A stretch of 64,000 nt of DNA from assembly GCA_948099385.1 (NCBI GenBank), contig CANUEZ040000105.1, positions 1,933,001 through 1,997,000 on the forward strand, written 5' to 3'. Under the pieces are notes generated by a model. The model was not told the origin of the DNA, did not search any database, and worked only from the letters and a program-made list of their open reading frames with translations. Below, one piece after another: positions 48,733-60,839 of this stretch (the first letter of the stretch is position 1; every line of letters starts with the position of its first letter). Both the position numbers and the translations under genes were made by a program. This stretch comes from Fasciola hepatica (Eukaryota > Platyhelminthes > Trematoda > Plagiorchiida > Fasciolidae).

Positions 48733-48739
48733 TCGTATC

Positions 48740-49250
48740 ATGAACGAGGGACTTGAGAGCTAAATCATTTATTCATAAAATCGCAGACTAGAAGACAGTT
48801 ACAAATCAATCATTAACGGCCTTCAATTTTAGACGTACAGCACGCAATTACCACAAATAAATGTTACCGGATGTTTGTCTATCAAATAGGCAAATAATTC
48901 GGGTATCGAGAATTCGAGTTTGAAACTGAAGCAGTCAGGACCTACATTATTTGTTTTTTTGTCTGGAAACACAGCTTTTTCGACCTAGGGCGGATTGATT
49001 TCGCGGATCGTTCATAGCCTTGAAGATGGCTTATACAACCAAATGGAAAATGACAAATACGAGAAATTATGATGACATTTTTTAAAGAAGAAATGCTTTG
49101 ATCAGGAGGGTGACTGACTGTATGCTTCGAAAACTCTGTCTGAGAAACCTGAAGCACAGTGTTTCGCTTTATCCAGTTAATAGGAGCGAAATGATGACAT
49201 ATTATGAGATGTAAGCAGCTCGTTCACAGTAATCGATTACATACATGAAA
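48740..49250. other. No gene recognised
   Basis: Only short frames; no repeat or RNA structure seen. Confidence 0.4.
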
Positions 49251-49251
49251 C

Positions 49252-49841
49252 ATGTCGGTTTACATGATGTGTGATATGATATGGTGCGTGGGTACACAAT
49301 GGAAAAAATGGGAATTTTTCTCACAAATAATCCAGCAATTCTTAAGGGACTGTATGGCCAATGCCAAGGAAGACAGATTATTTCTCAATGGTTGCTTCTG
49401 TGCACAAAAACAGAGCTTCTGTCTTCATCGACATAGCTTCAATAAATGCCAATAGGTCTTCATCCAGTTGTGTAGCAGTACTTCGAATATACTTAGAACA
49501 ATACTTGGCTCAGAGAGTGGCTGAACCGCTTCCATATTGGCTTTTGTACTCAACGATTCAGATGCACTGCGCAATAAGAAATGCAGCTAAAACCCAGCAT
49601 CGGCTATTGCGAAGTCATTGAGTTCACCCGACTTGGTCATTTAAAAGTTCGACTAATTCTGCTGGCTTTTACTGAAGCTAAGTTGACCAAGCCAGGTATC
49701 GTCTTTTTGTGCCCAGAAACAATTATTGCAAACTATGTGCCTTTCCGCAGTCAGTCAAGTAATTTCGAAAATACAGCTGACTTATTTGTGATAAAAATAT
49801 TTTATTTTTCCACTGTTTGTAAACTGAGATGTTTTATGTAA
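49252..49841 (+). other. Three overlapping coding-like frames, unidentified
   Basis: Successive frames (49252-49455, 49361-49621 and 49581-49841) overlap in different phases and read moderately protein-like (for example SVFIDIASINANRSSSSC and VFLCPETIIANYVPFRSQSS). This could be one coding sequence broken by frameshifts, exons separated by very short introns, or chance. No motif was found. Confidence 0.2.
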
Positions 49842-51849
49842 GTGACCGATAAGATTGAACGAAACGCTTGCACTTCACAATGTATGTTTCCCTTCCGTTC
49901 TTAACCTCTTTGACTAAATTGAACGGACGTAATCTTACGGTCAATTTTTGACCGTACAAAGGTTAAACTATCTCATCAGGAAGATGAACGAACGTGACAG
50001 TTTAAAAGCTGAAAAAGAGGGAAACTTTAACCGTACCAGTCCATCCACACCTGAAATCCGTTGGTTGCAAAACGCAACACTGAATAATGAAACGTGATAT
50101 CCAAGCTCGGAATATTTTAGAGGCCATTGCATTTCCTAGATCGGTGCATATGGTAATCGACTGAAAATCTGTCAGATCTTCAGCGATTTCTGTACGAATC
50201 TAGCTTGCTCGAGTTCCAATATAAGTGCATTTGCTTAGAAGACAAAAGGTCACTATCTTTCAAGTTATAACCAGATTAAAGCATTTCTTCTGGGGCTATT
50301 TCATTATCCTCCAGTCAGATAAAATAGTGATTGCGGCCTTGATTGCGAGGTCGGGTAACGGTTCAGTTCATAGTGATCAGTGTGCTGTTTTGCCGAGAAT
50401 TGCCTCCACGTTCATTGCTAGGTATAGAGTTTGACACACACACACACAGAGTCGATCACCCCAGGTTCCAGTCTGAGTGGAGTCTTCGTGAGTACACACC
50501 ACTAAGGATTTCTTCGTAACAAGGATACAACAGATGTACTGTGCTTGATGGTTTTCAATGATATGTTCAAAAATGACACCGCAGGATGAGTCGTATTATG
50601 CAAAATCTAATATTTTACCACTCACACTCAAATATTGAATCGCTTATGTGAAAAGAATTAAAACCTAAAGCGTCCTTTTTATTTGCTATTCCGATGAATT
50701 TCAATACTCCACATTTAGCTCGGAGTCATGGAAACGCACTAAACTACGCCGTATGAAATGTATTCTTCCCTTTTCCCCCGGTAGTGATATAAGCATGCCA
50801 CCCGGGGGAATTCGCAAGTAGTGGGGAAAGTTGTTTGTGCGCGCAGATGACGAGTACCATACTCACTCGAATTGGATATTTTCGCCTGATATCAAATGGA
50901 AAATTCAAACTTCACTTCATTCCCAAGCACCGTGAAGGTATATTTTTGGATTTAGCCAAATTAGGTCATTTGTGATCATCAGTCTTTGAAATTAGGATAA
51001 CAGAGTGACTCGATAATCTGATTTGTCACCGACAGTGTTAGTCATATTATTTTCATTACATCAGAGAAAGTAATAGATGAGTTCAATTTCTATCACTTTT
51101 ACTATAACTGATGTTCGTATCTTAAGCCATTGTTTTTGTAGCTTTATACCTCTGGGTTTGGTGCATAGATGTAGTAATAATAGTTTATTTCCAAGTAACC
51201 CAGGGCATGCTTGGTATATATTACTGAATGACATCAATCGGAAAATGATCACATGGTTAGGGAGATAAACATCAGGGAGACCAAAAATACAGTTAAACTT
51301 TTGGGGGAACGAAAAAGAATAAGAAATAAATAGCTTTTCTCACGAAATGAGTAGATTTCCGATAAGGCTTATGTAAAGCCGCGGTATACTGTGAAAGAAG
51401 ATGGGGATTAGAGTATGAAACTCGTCGTGGAACTAGGAGAGAGCATGACAAGTTGAGAAAAGATGGATTATTTATCGAAAATGACAGTTGAATTTGGTAC
51501 GTATGGCTGTGAGGTACAGATGAAGTGGAAATGGATGAACATCGGAAAAGAGGCAGCGAGATGAAGACGAAGTAAATGACCGGAGAAATGCTAGGGAAGG
51601 CAGATTGAATAATACTTCAGTATAATCAATGGAATATTCACGAGTACTTCCGTGTCTGAACAGAACCGATGGAAATCTTGGCCAAGAATTCACAGCATTC
51701 AGTTGTTCATGGAACTTAACCCAAGACCTTTGCATCCGGAGAACCGAGTGTATCTACCGAGCCTGAGTAATCTTCAGCCTGCAAACCATAACAATGGCAA
51801 TGTTCGAGCGACGTTGTCGGAGTTTAGGTGACGATCCTCGCACTCCGCC

Positions 51850-51850
<1 letters not shown>
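49842..51850. other. No gene recognised
   Basis: Short frames only. A short (AC)n run lies at 50434-50447. Nothing else was seen. Confidence 0.4.

Positions 51851-51919
<69 letters not shown>
51851..51919. repeat. (TA)n microsatellite
   Basis: About 69 bp of uninterrupted TA. Unrelated in its flanks to the LIR1 TA tracts. Confidence 0.97.
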
Positions 51920-51923
<4 letters not shown>

Positions 51924-52840
51924 TGTACCCGTGGCTGTGTTACATTCCACCCTGAAAAGTAGCTGATTACGGTAGGCAAGTGAAAGAGTCTGGTGTGTCA
52001 CCTTATTCATCTTATGGGAAAGTCACACTTTATTGTTGCTTTACATGAGACAAATGAGGTGGCACGTGAGTACGTTGTTTTATGATAGCTTGTTATCTTT
52101 TTAGCAATTTTGGGGAACACTGTTCACCAAAATTCTCTTCTCTTTTTTCCGCACGATTAAAAAATCAGACTGAAATTTGTCACCGAGCTTTTCGCAGTGG
52201 TGGGTACTACAAAGGCCTTTGTGCAGTTTGATATAAAACCCGTTCATCGAGGTGTGCGTGCACTTGTGAATGGAAATTTTGTAACGGTACAGAGTGCTGT
52301 GTTGTCGACAGAATTTTTGTACTCGATTAGTTTAGCTGTTTGAGAGTAGATTATATGATCTATCTCGTATTTTATCAGTTCATTCTATGCCGACATCATT
52401 TCAAACAACTTTGCATGCCACAATGACAAATTCACGCAAACTTTTGGGAGAATTCACTGTAATATATCATAAAATTCGGCCAAGTGATTTAGTCCGATGG
52501 AAGTGACATGCTCTGTTCTTTTACAAACTACCATTTGGAGCTAACCGTAACAGTATCACACAGGAAAAATCTGAGGGCAAAAAAAGTTACCTGAAGAGTA
52601 AATAAATTTGGTGAGAATCATTTCTGTATTTCCGGGATTTTATGATCTAGTGCACATAAGTGGAGGGCAGTGCAAATGCAAATGCAATCTTCCAGTGATT
52701 GTCTACGTGAGAAGTTACTCTGCGGATTTCCCTAAGTTAACTGACAACAATAATTTACTTCATTTCTGTTTATTGTTCAATGACGGCAGGAGATTTCAGG
52801 CGGCTCGTCAAGGTCAGTCAAGAGCTGCTGAAAGGGAAGC
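51920..52840. other. No gene recognised
   Basis: Short frames and a small tandem (gcaaat units near 52673-52684). No recognisable element. Confidence 0.4.
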
Positions 52841-52844
52841 TGCC

Positions 52845-53130
52845 GGCTGCGGTGGCAGGATTTGAACCCTAAACTTCCGTGCTTGAGATTTGCTTTGATG
52901 ACCACTTTTCCGCCGACGGTAATGATAGATAGAATTTCCAGGCGAAACATATTCACCACGGTGGGATTTGAACCACTGCTTGAGCGCAACATGAGCTCTA
53001 CTAACAACAACAACAACCCATACAACAACAACAACCCATACAAATACAACCCATCAGACATTCGAATATTTTACAAATAGACAACACTGGCTACTAGCCA
53101 GCATTTGCGATTGGATTCAAACCCAACAGA
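52845..53130 (-). repeat. Cluster of three tRNA-like B-box segments (compound SINE-like)
   Basis: On the minus strand, three segments resemble T arms of tRNAs: tgggtttgaatcc near 53125-53113, agtggttcaaatcccacc near 52978-52962 (with a preceding gctcaagc anticodon-arm-like piece and an upstream A-box-like tagtagagctca), and tagggttcaaatcctgcc near 52875-52856. The arrangement suggests a compound SINE or nested insertions of related tRNA-derived repeats. A CAA-rich microsatellite (53003-53057) lies between two of them. Confidence 0.45.
53003..53057. repeat. CAA-rich simple repeat
   Basis: Units of aacaacaacaaccc and caacaacaacaaccc repeated, with cataca between, ending in aaatacaaccc. Confidence 0.85.
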
Positions 53131-53550
53131 AATGAACCTGCTGTTCAATTCAGCATTTGTCACTTTCCCCTGAACTCTAACCTACTGTCTGATATGTATC
53201 TGGAAATGCGTTAGACCGGGCATAGAATTCCAACCCAGCAGAGCGCGAAGGGCAATCAGCACCATAGTGAACGGACCTATTGTATTGGTCGATTTAGGTG
53301 AGTGTACCTGGATTAGGTAATCTAATTATTACCGACTTGCTGAATGCCAACTGTCTAGAATTAGAACCCCGTAACAGTAGTTGGCATGATGAAGCTCGGT
53401 CAATGCTGTGCCCTTTAATATTTGTTAAATTGTAGCATACGACCTCAGATTCCCGTTATGATGAGCGTTTTACGTGTCTTATGTGGTCCATTTCTTCGGC
53501 CATTTGAAGCTTAAATCGGATATCCGTCGTGACAGTCAGCGGTTTGTGCT
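53131..53550. other. No gene recognised
   Basis: May include further remnants of tRNA-derived repeats (gaattccaacccagc near 53227). Otherwise nothing was seen. Confidence 0.35.
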
Positions 53551-53583
53551 ACCTATATAAATCTGACCACGACCGCGGGTCAA

Positions 53584-53868
53584 ATGAGCGAAGTAAGAAG
53601 ACAGAGTGACTACTTCTCCCACATTTTAGCCCACATTTGTACTGAATACGTGCGTGGGTGGTACTCGATACTTCAAACATCACGAACCACCAACCACAAT
53701 TTACTGATGCCCAGAATACTTATAAAATGCTTGGGAGTAACGAATGTCCTTTGCTTTGGCAGCCAAGCTCGAGCCACCCAAGGGAAAACCAAAAAACTGA
53801 ACCGTTGGACCAACTGGGGTTTAGGCACTAGAGCTTTTAAGACATATCCCAATCAGACTGGTTTATAA
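53584..53868 (+). other. 94-codon ATG frame behind a TATA-like sequence
   Basis: The frame starts with ATG, has a basic C-terminal half (GSQARATQGKTKKLNR) and ends at TAA. A TATA-like ctatataaat lies about 30 bp before the ATG, which would leave almost no leader, so the two may be unrelated. No domain was recognised; a transposon fragment or a chance frame are both possible. Confidence 0.2.
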
Positions 53869-53869
53869 A

Positions 53870-54960
53870 AAACCATAACTATTCATGGGTAGTTTACGAT
53901 ATAGGGCGATGGTAAATTTTACAAAAACAATTTGGTCTTCGGAAGGATCACTATATAAAAATATTATTTGAGAATCATTCCATCCAGATTATCCTATGCC
54001 ACTGGGACAGAATGAATTACTTGAAGACTGGTCTGATTACTAGGCATGAGTCCTGATACGCGCACAGTTTCATTGGAACTCATTTTGTACACATAAGTGA
54101 ATAGACACAGAAACGAGTCACACTGTGCATCTGTCTGTATGCGCTGAAAAAATGGAACTAAGCTCCCAAGTGACTTGGATTATTGACTTCCCCATAGATC
54201 GTCCTGCCTTGATTCCTGGTGAGGCAGCAATACTCCGTTTTAAATGATTTCATCGTTATGTGTACAGGCTCTAGTTGTAAACAAATTCAACTTTGAAGTT
54301 TTCGAATGAATCAGTCAGTAGTGATGAAGCTGTGCCTACTTCATATAACCTACGGGGTGGGGTTCTACAGCCAGTCCAAGTTGAGGTTCTTTGTGACAGT
54401 TTATTACTGGACCCTTTTTATCAAAATAATACTTGTTTGCGTTTAGTTTTTTAGATCATCAGCTTGGTTTTTCCCATATAAATTTTGTCCTGGGTCACTG
54501 ACAACTTGTTATACGCGAGTATGACGTGGATAAATTTGGTTTCAAATGTGCCTACCTACAGATGACCAGATTTGACTAGGTTATTACATTGCGCGTCGAC
54601 TTTCTGATCTGCCCCGACTCGTTTCACAAACTGATGACCGGAGGTTCTCAATTAGTCTTCCTGGTTGAATTAGGAATCTTTTCTCCAGGCTTCGATTCTT
54701 GCCACGGCCAATCACATTCCCCATTTAGCAGTCACTGACTGACCGTGACCCCGGTCCGTAAATGTTGCTCCAGTATTATATGCTAGAAAGTAAGATATTA
54801 TTATTATTTTATTATCGTTATCTTGTGGTAACCGGGAATGATCACACTGATGGAGCTTACTGGATATCACTGCATTTTTGTGCTTAATTTTCCAACCGGA
54901 AATGTGAAAATCCACTTTTTCTGGCAAATCGCTTGTGAACAATCCAACAATTTGGTTTAG
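53870..54960. other. No gene recognised
   Basis: Short frames only. An ATT-rich patch lies near 54797-54815, and a B-box-like fragment (ggcttcgattcttgcc) near 54691 is too isolated to call. Confidence 0.4.
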
Positions 54961-55120
54961 GCGCTGATTTTGCAAACGTTACATCTAAAAGTCTCGTTTA
55001 CCGCTGGCAGCGGTCAAACACTGATCCCGGTGAACTTTGGCCTTGTGCTCACGAATTCGAATGATGACCTCGACAGTCATTTTCCCATTCGACGATATAC
55101 AACTAGGAAAACTCTTCTCC

Positions 55121-55275
55121 AGAAAATTGTTATCGTGATTGCACAAAAGACGGAAGAACTAGATGATAAATATGTCAATGTTTTCCTCGACAATTGTCCG
55201 ATTAGCTTGCATTTCAGACGGATAATGTTCCAACCCCCGTCGAGATGGCATCCTCAGTACAAAACGTATAGTTGA
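55121..55275 (+). other. Candidate exon, unidentified
   Basis: An acceptor-like sequence (ggaaaactcttctccag) precedes an open frame of about 50 codons with a well-mixed translation (KTEELDDKYVNVFLDNCP) that ends at TGA. No partner exon was found. The same frame is also open upstream to 54970. Confidence 0.2.
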
Positions 55276-55896
55276 TTCTGCTTAGTCTGCTTTGAAGTCC
55301 TCATTTTGATTAGCTTTAGATCTTGAAGATATTCTTGAAATTTCACGATAGATAACTGAAGGTGTCTGCGAATTTCCGGTTCTTTGTCATTACTGCCGAA
55401 TCAAGTAGTCTGAATGTTTGGCCATTTCGTTTTTGCCCGGCTTTTGCCATTCAGTCTACTGCATCCACTGATAGAATTCGATCAGGCTTTCGAGCAATAC
55501 CCCGAGTATCACCAGGTAGCGCGGTCCAGGAAGTGAGCTCCATACAGACTCAAATGTGCCGTTATTGACTAGGTTATCGTTTGCCATCTGAAACAGGTTT
55601 TATCGATGTTACGCTGGACTAAGTCGTTAGTTTTTTCCATGAACATCTCCTGTGTTCCTAGTTGCGCTTTTTGTACCATGAATTAAATAGGACTCAAATT
55701 TGTCCAAGATTAGTGTATTTTCTTATCATTTTTCAAGTGTCCCCGTAGTGTTTCATATTCTTGGGCCTGATTTCCGTTGGGAAAGATTCGAAAAAAGATG
55801 CATGTTGCGACATGATAAATGCAAGCTTTAGATATCTTGAAACAATTTTGTCACAATAGTTTTAAACATTTGTGTTGGTTGTAGCCTAGGTTGTTG
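55276..55896. other. No gene recognised
   Basis: Short frames only; no repeat seen until the foldback begins. Confidence 0.4.
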
Positions 55897-56049
55897 GTTG
55901 CCATGATGTTCTGATCGTTGAGCTTGGCGTTTAGATCGCAAACGTTTCATCACCAGTCGAGGTGACATCGTCAGTGCATGTCACCTCGACTGGTGATGAA
56001 ACGTTTGCGATCTAAACGCCAAGCTCAGCGATCAGAACATCATGGCAAC
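55897..56049. repeat. Near-perfect 153-bp foldback (MITE-like)
   Basis: Two 71-bp arms (55897-55967 and 55979-56049) are exact reverse complements except for one base (gatcgTtgag against gatcgCtgag) and are separated by an 11-nt loop (tcgtcagtgca). The ends read gttgccatgatg and catcatggcaac. A diverged single arm of the same family is at 30421-30512. No target-site duplication was obvious next to the ends, and there is no coding capacity. The near-identity of the arms points to recent origin or ongoing repair between them. Confidence 0.9.
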
Positions 56050-56235
56050 AATTTTGTCAGAAATATTGGTAGTCATTTAAAGGTTACCGCAGATAACCGG
56101 TTTACAGTCGAATAATCTTGGGGTATTCATATCCTCCGTGTATCAAACAATGTGTCTGTTTTGTAAGTGTGGGGGTGAAACCTTCGTTTCTGTCGTTGGT
56201 ATCAACGGTAGTGGGGCAATGTTTTGGTCAGCTAG

Positions 56236-56349
56236 GATACGCGACCTTTGGGAGATTTGTTCATCAGTGATATAAGTACCGTGCTAGAAACCCGTGCCCC
56301 GTCGTTTTCGTTAAGACATGTAGGAAGAATGCTAAAAGTTCAAGCTGAG
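56236..56349 (+). other. Candidate exon upstream of the 56.7-59.9 kb gene
   Basis: Between an AG (gtcagctag) and a GAG|GTTAAT donor, one frame is open for 38 codons, phase 0 to 0, with a well-mixed translation (FISDISTVLETRAPSFSLR). It could be an earlier exon of the gene that follows. The connecting exon near 56450-56660 could not be settled because two frames there are open. Confidence 0.25.
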
Positions 56350-56727
56350 GTTAATTGGCTTTCATTGTTTGTATGCAAATGTCTTGGTGTGTGTTCGTGT
56401 GTGTCTAAGATCTTTGTTCTCAACAAAAGCTTCTGAAAAGCTTTTAGTGTGCTTCCAAGGAATCATTGGCCAACAGTGGGAAGTACGAAAAGAACGTCCA
56501 TTTGGATGCTTTTTTTACAAGTTTTTCTACCCATATAACTGCGCTCTGCCACAAGCTGTTTTAGCCGGCAAGTATTCACCCGTCCTAAGTAGTATACAAG
56601 ATTGGAGAGAAGGAAGCACACCGAAGGGCCAGGATTTTAATATGACCATTATGCCTCATTCATAAAACTTTGTTTTGGTATTATTGAATTGAGATAGTTC
56701 GAAGCCATTTGAGTTTTCTTACTGGAG

Positions 56728-59700
56728 TTATTGGGACAGAACAGAACACTACTGCTTCAAACAGCCTACCAGTTTGTCAGCATACATAATAAAATTATTG
56801 TACAACAGGTGACAGTGTTATTTTGCCACAGGAAAATTATAGACTCGAGCAACTTATGCTGGACAGAGGAACTAGAATTTGATGTTGATCTTCTCGCAAT
56901 TAGTTCGGATGATCGTACAATTAGTTGTCTAAAGATCAGTACCAATTTGTGATCGATCCAAGACCAGTGGCAGTCTTTTTTGACCCATTTCTATCTAATC
57001 TGAATCACTGGGTGTGCATGAACACGAGCACAACTGGCTACGAATCTCGATTTTTTCGAATCGTTTATTTCATACAAGTCAAGTCGATAACACCGCAAAT
57101 TATCACAGAAAATACATATGTTTGTTAGTGTGACTAAAATCCTTCGAAGCAAAATTGTAACCAATTCAGTGATAGCTGTGATAAGATCCTAGATAAAACA
57201 CAAATATTGAATTATTAATAATTTTGGAAGAAGTATTGATGAAAACCTATTTCAAAAATTTCTCAGCATTCCATTTAGGCAAATAAGGATTTCAAAGTGA
57301 CCACAAGGTCTATCCAGCTGTTCATATTAATTAGTGCTGCTCAGCTAACCTTGAAGGACTGTTTACTAAAAAACAGGAATTTATTCTTCTAAATAATTTT
57401 CCAAATGTTTCACGGACTGCCACTTGAGTGGGAGAAAAGTGGAATCAAAGGGAGTTTTGTCTCTAACTCATGAAAACAAAATAATCAGTGATGCCTTGAT
57501 TATCTAACTGCTTGTGCGGATCGCTCTATCCATCAATCATTCACTCAAGCAGTCATACAAATGCAAACTCCCTTTTCTGCTCACTAGTTCATGCCACTAA
57601 TCATTAGGTTATCCCTTTCCGTTCATTCATTCACAGTCAATCAATAAGTTTAATAGCCTTTCTATTTGTTGAAATACATAAACAAAAGTCACCAAGCGAT
57701 TTATACTAGTAGATCAACACAAACAAAAAACTTATTCACTTCGAGATTTGGTTCTCTGAATCGTCACAACCGAACTTTTTTTTTCTTTGGTTAACCATTG
57801 GCTTTCCTTGCTCTTTTAAGTCTCACAAAGGATGGGGTTAGTTTGACTGGGGATATTATGTGGCAAAATGTGAAAAGCATGGAAGAATTGCGTGTTGGAC
57901 CTTGCTGTCACCTAGGGATGGGAGAAATCCTCGTACAAAATGTGGAACCATATCTGAGTGATCCGGAACAGATGTGTTCTGTGCATTGTGACGTGAAGAC
58001 CTCCAAACCGCCCAACGGAGGTGAGTGCAATGTATCCGGTCTGGACCGGATTTGAAGTGCATTGGAAATTGCTGCTTTATATGTAGAACTGTAGGGGAAA
58101 ATTGTGGGATCCGTGCAATGCTATTTCTATTCTCGGTTGGGAAAACGACAAAGCGATTTTTCTAATCGTGATGAAGCTCTTTGATCAGTAAAACAATCAA
58201 GTTTTTTGTAAAATGATTCATCATGCAGTACGAGCTCACAGATCACCACTGAAGACCATAGGAGCAAGATGCAGCAGTTTCATTCTTGTTACTTTACATA
58301 TCCACCGAACCCCAAAAGGTACTTGAAGCCGAATTGTGTGACGGTGAGTCATAAACGTTGATATTGGACTATGCGGGATGACTGCCATTGATTTGCTTAC
58401 CTGAAATACAGATAGATATAGCGAAAATAAATTACTGGCTTTGAATGCAAACAGTTCCTGATTCACACAGCGATCTACTCCGATGATGGCATCTTCGAGT
58501 AGAGGGTGGGGCTGATTGAGACTCGCATGTACGACTTATACGGCTCAGAAACAAAGTATGTCGGTTATTTGGACACAGCAATCTGTCCTGCGGGTGTAGT
58601 GGAATCATACACTTAGCATGCATCACTCGTTTGCGAAGTAGGAAACCCGAATGAACACGATTTACGGAAACATTTTGTGTAAAAGTAAAGTTCCATCAAG
58701 TCTTACTTGAACCTACGTGTTTAGGTATTCAGCCAACAGATCTTCTCAATATCTGACAGATTTTCAGTCTTGCTTTGAATTGATTCCAACTCGTTCTGTT
58801 TACCCTTGGCTGTATAATTCTGATATAAGTCAAGTACAGTACGGATGATGATCTGAAAGTCGGAGCTTGAGGTTTCTAAAGCCTGTGCTCCTAAATGTGT
58901 AGCATTTTTTGAACAGCAATCTATTCAAACTTTTTGCAGATAAAGATTAAATTCTCACTAATTGGATATTTGTTTGTATTGCAGCCGTTTTCGAAAAAGA
59001 CGCCAACGAGTCTGTTTACCTTATTGAAGGTGTTTGAGACTGTATTATTCAAAAGTGTGGTCACCCAAGTTCATTGTATTTATCTACACAACATTAGCGC
59101 TAATTCGGATTGCGAAGACTGCTTGATTAGGTTGATATCTCTTCGAATATACTGATGCTTTTTATTTCCTTCGCCAAAGCACTCTCCGTATTCTTCACAA
59201 TACTGACGTAACTGTCATACTTTACATACCACGCGTGACAACCTTTCTCGTCACGCTCGGTTTATTTCTTCCCCTTGCCCAACATTAAGGGGAGTCAGCG
59301 GGGGAGACATTATTGAGAAGCATTCCTTCAATAAACCTAATTTTCTCTTACGCAAGGAAAAATGGTCGCTTTGGGATGCCTTGACACTGAAATTATAAGC
59401 TAATATCTATTGCACGGAAGTTCAAACGACTTTTTTAACTGTATTTCTTTTCGTTGTCATTCAGATTCCTCAAACATAGTGACGTATCTTTTGATATCCG
59501 ATTTCATTTATGCTGCCAGCCTGGCTTGGTAAAGTCTTCTCCATTTGTCTACTGGTGAACCGTTACCATACAAAAGATTTACTGTTGGATATCTTGAAGG
59601 TCCACGGGTAAACCCGGAAATCCTGATGAATGATTTCATTTGCCATCTCCTTCGATGGCCAAAATGTTTTCTCCTTCCACTTTCACATAGTAAATTTATA

Positions 59701-59884
59701 TTTCCACGATCCCTTATCATCATTTGCATATGTGTTCCTTTCTGTTTTATGCAAATGCCGAAAATTTACCATTCACTGAGATCACAAAGGAGTTCGTTAG
59801 TTCAGTACTGAGTTGAACTATTTACGCGGCTAAATTATTAGTCTCGATCTGATCCACAACAATAGTCTGTTTGCTTTCAAGTCT
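56728..59884 (+). CDS. Multi-exon gene of unknown function (partial model, seven exons)
   Basis: Exons proposed from acceptor/donor pairs whose phases all agree: 56728-56808 (phase 0/0, donor CAG|GTGACA), 56925-57011 (0/0), 57279-57307 (0/2, acceptor cagcattccatttag), 57821-58020 (2/1, acceptor ctttccttgctcttttaag, donor GGAG|GTGAGT), 58985-59029 (1/1, acceptor gtttgtattgcag), 59520-59607 (1/2, donor ACGG|GTAAAC) and 59842-59884 (2/0, donor GTCT|GTAAGG). The joined translation has no stop, about 190 residues, and is well mixed. It includes LTGDIMWQNVKSMEELRVG, a stretch with Cys residues (GPCCHLG, CSVHCDV) and a hydrophobic-to-charged helix-like region (WLGKVFSICLLVNRYHTKDL). The first and last exons are missing from the model. 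A possible next exon follows the acceptor at 60428. No domain was recognised. The second exon could instead end further right, where donors also exist. Confidence 0.45.
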
Positions 59885-60470
59885 GTAAGGCAAGAATGCG
59901 GTGTGATCCATAGGTTTAGTGACTATCCATTCGGTTGTTGAGCATTGAGATGATGAAGTTCGTTAGTCTTTGGAAGCAATTCCGGAATGTTTGAGGTTTG
60001 CTAATAGAAAGAATCTCTTTCATTTGTGATCAATATATCGGCTTGGCAGACAGTCGACTTATGAGTTGTTCGTGCTACTTGTTTGACAAATCTCAAACAT
60101 TTCGCATCCCCAACTTAGTCTAAGAGGTTTAGCTGCCACTCGATCGTGAATCATGCAATGACTGAAGTTCGGGTTTCCGGCTTTTTAGCCAATATAGTGA
60201 GTTATTTTTGGTTTGCAATAAAAACGGGCACACAAGTCGAAAACAAAATACACAATCTATTTTGGTAAAAATTATGGTACATTTTTCGATTTCCCTCTTT
60301 ACATTTCTCAGTTTGCTTCTCTGAAGTGCTTTTCTGCAGCATATATTCGGGCATCTAAAGTAGGAACAATACGTTATACACAACGAAACGGAATTTATCG
60401 TCCGCCCGTTTTTCAGTCATTGCTATAGGTTTCAGCAAACAACAGCTTACTTCTAATTACTGAATCTCAT
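59885..60470. other. Possible continuation of the preceding gene; otherwise nothing seen
   Basis: An acceptor (gtttttcagtcattgctatag) at 60428 opens a phase-0 frame (NSLLLITESHLLGFICPV) that would fit after the exon ending at 59884. This is weaker than the rest of the model because the donor is not clear. Confidence 0.25.
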
Positions 60471-60782
60471 TTATTGGGATTTATATGTCCCGTGACAGTA
60501 GCAGTAACAACCACCGAAAATGCGTGAAATACATTTTCCCCGGGATGCTTTTCGGAAGGCAAGAATACAACTTAGAGCAATTTGGGTCCGGGACAGTTTC
60601 GAGGCATTTCTGTAAGCACTGCGTTGAGATGCCACAAAGTTGTCCAGGACATAAATGTCGCTAGGTTTCAATTGTGGATTTTTTTCAAAGTTGAAAACAG
60701 TTGATCGCTGTGCAGTTTTTTTCTTCTGACGTGACCTTGGTAGTGTGCACAAGGTTCTCAATATAATAGATTTTTTCGACAT
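60471..60782 (-). CDS. 103-codon intact ATG frame, unidentified
   Basis: Starts at ATG (60780-60782) and ends in TAA. The translation has a basic N-terminus (RSRQKKKTAQR), a mixed middle (LKPSDIYVLDNFVASQRSA) and a C-terminus rich in Cys and Gly (GGCYCYCHG). Length and composition are better than for most frames here, but it overlaps the possible continuation of the plus-strand gene, so at most one of the two is likely to be real. No family was recognised. Confidence 0.3.
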   Translation of the reverse strand: MSKKSIILRTLCTLPRSRQKKKTAQRSTVFNFEKNPQLKPSDIYVLDNFVASQRSAYRNASKLSRTQIALSCILAFRKASRGKCISRIFGGCYCYCHGTYKSQ

Positions 60783-60839
60783 ATATATTCCTCAGCGTCA
60801 TCCGCCACGTTTGAACTATTAGACCGAATTTCAGACATA

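Noticed and set aside
3500..53130. CRISPR arrays or prokaryotic repeats
   Set aside because: No regularly spaced identical repeats with unique spacers, and the gene structure is eukaryotic. The simple tandem repeats seen are microsatellites.
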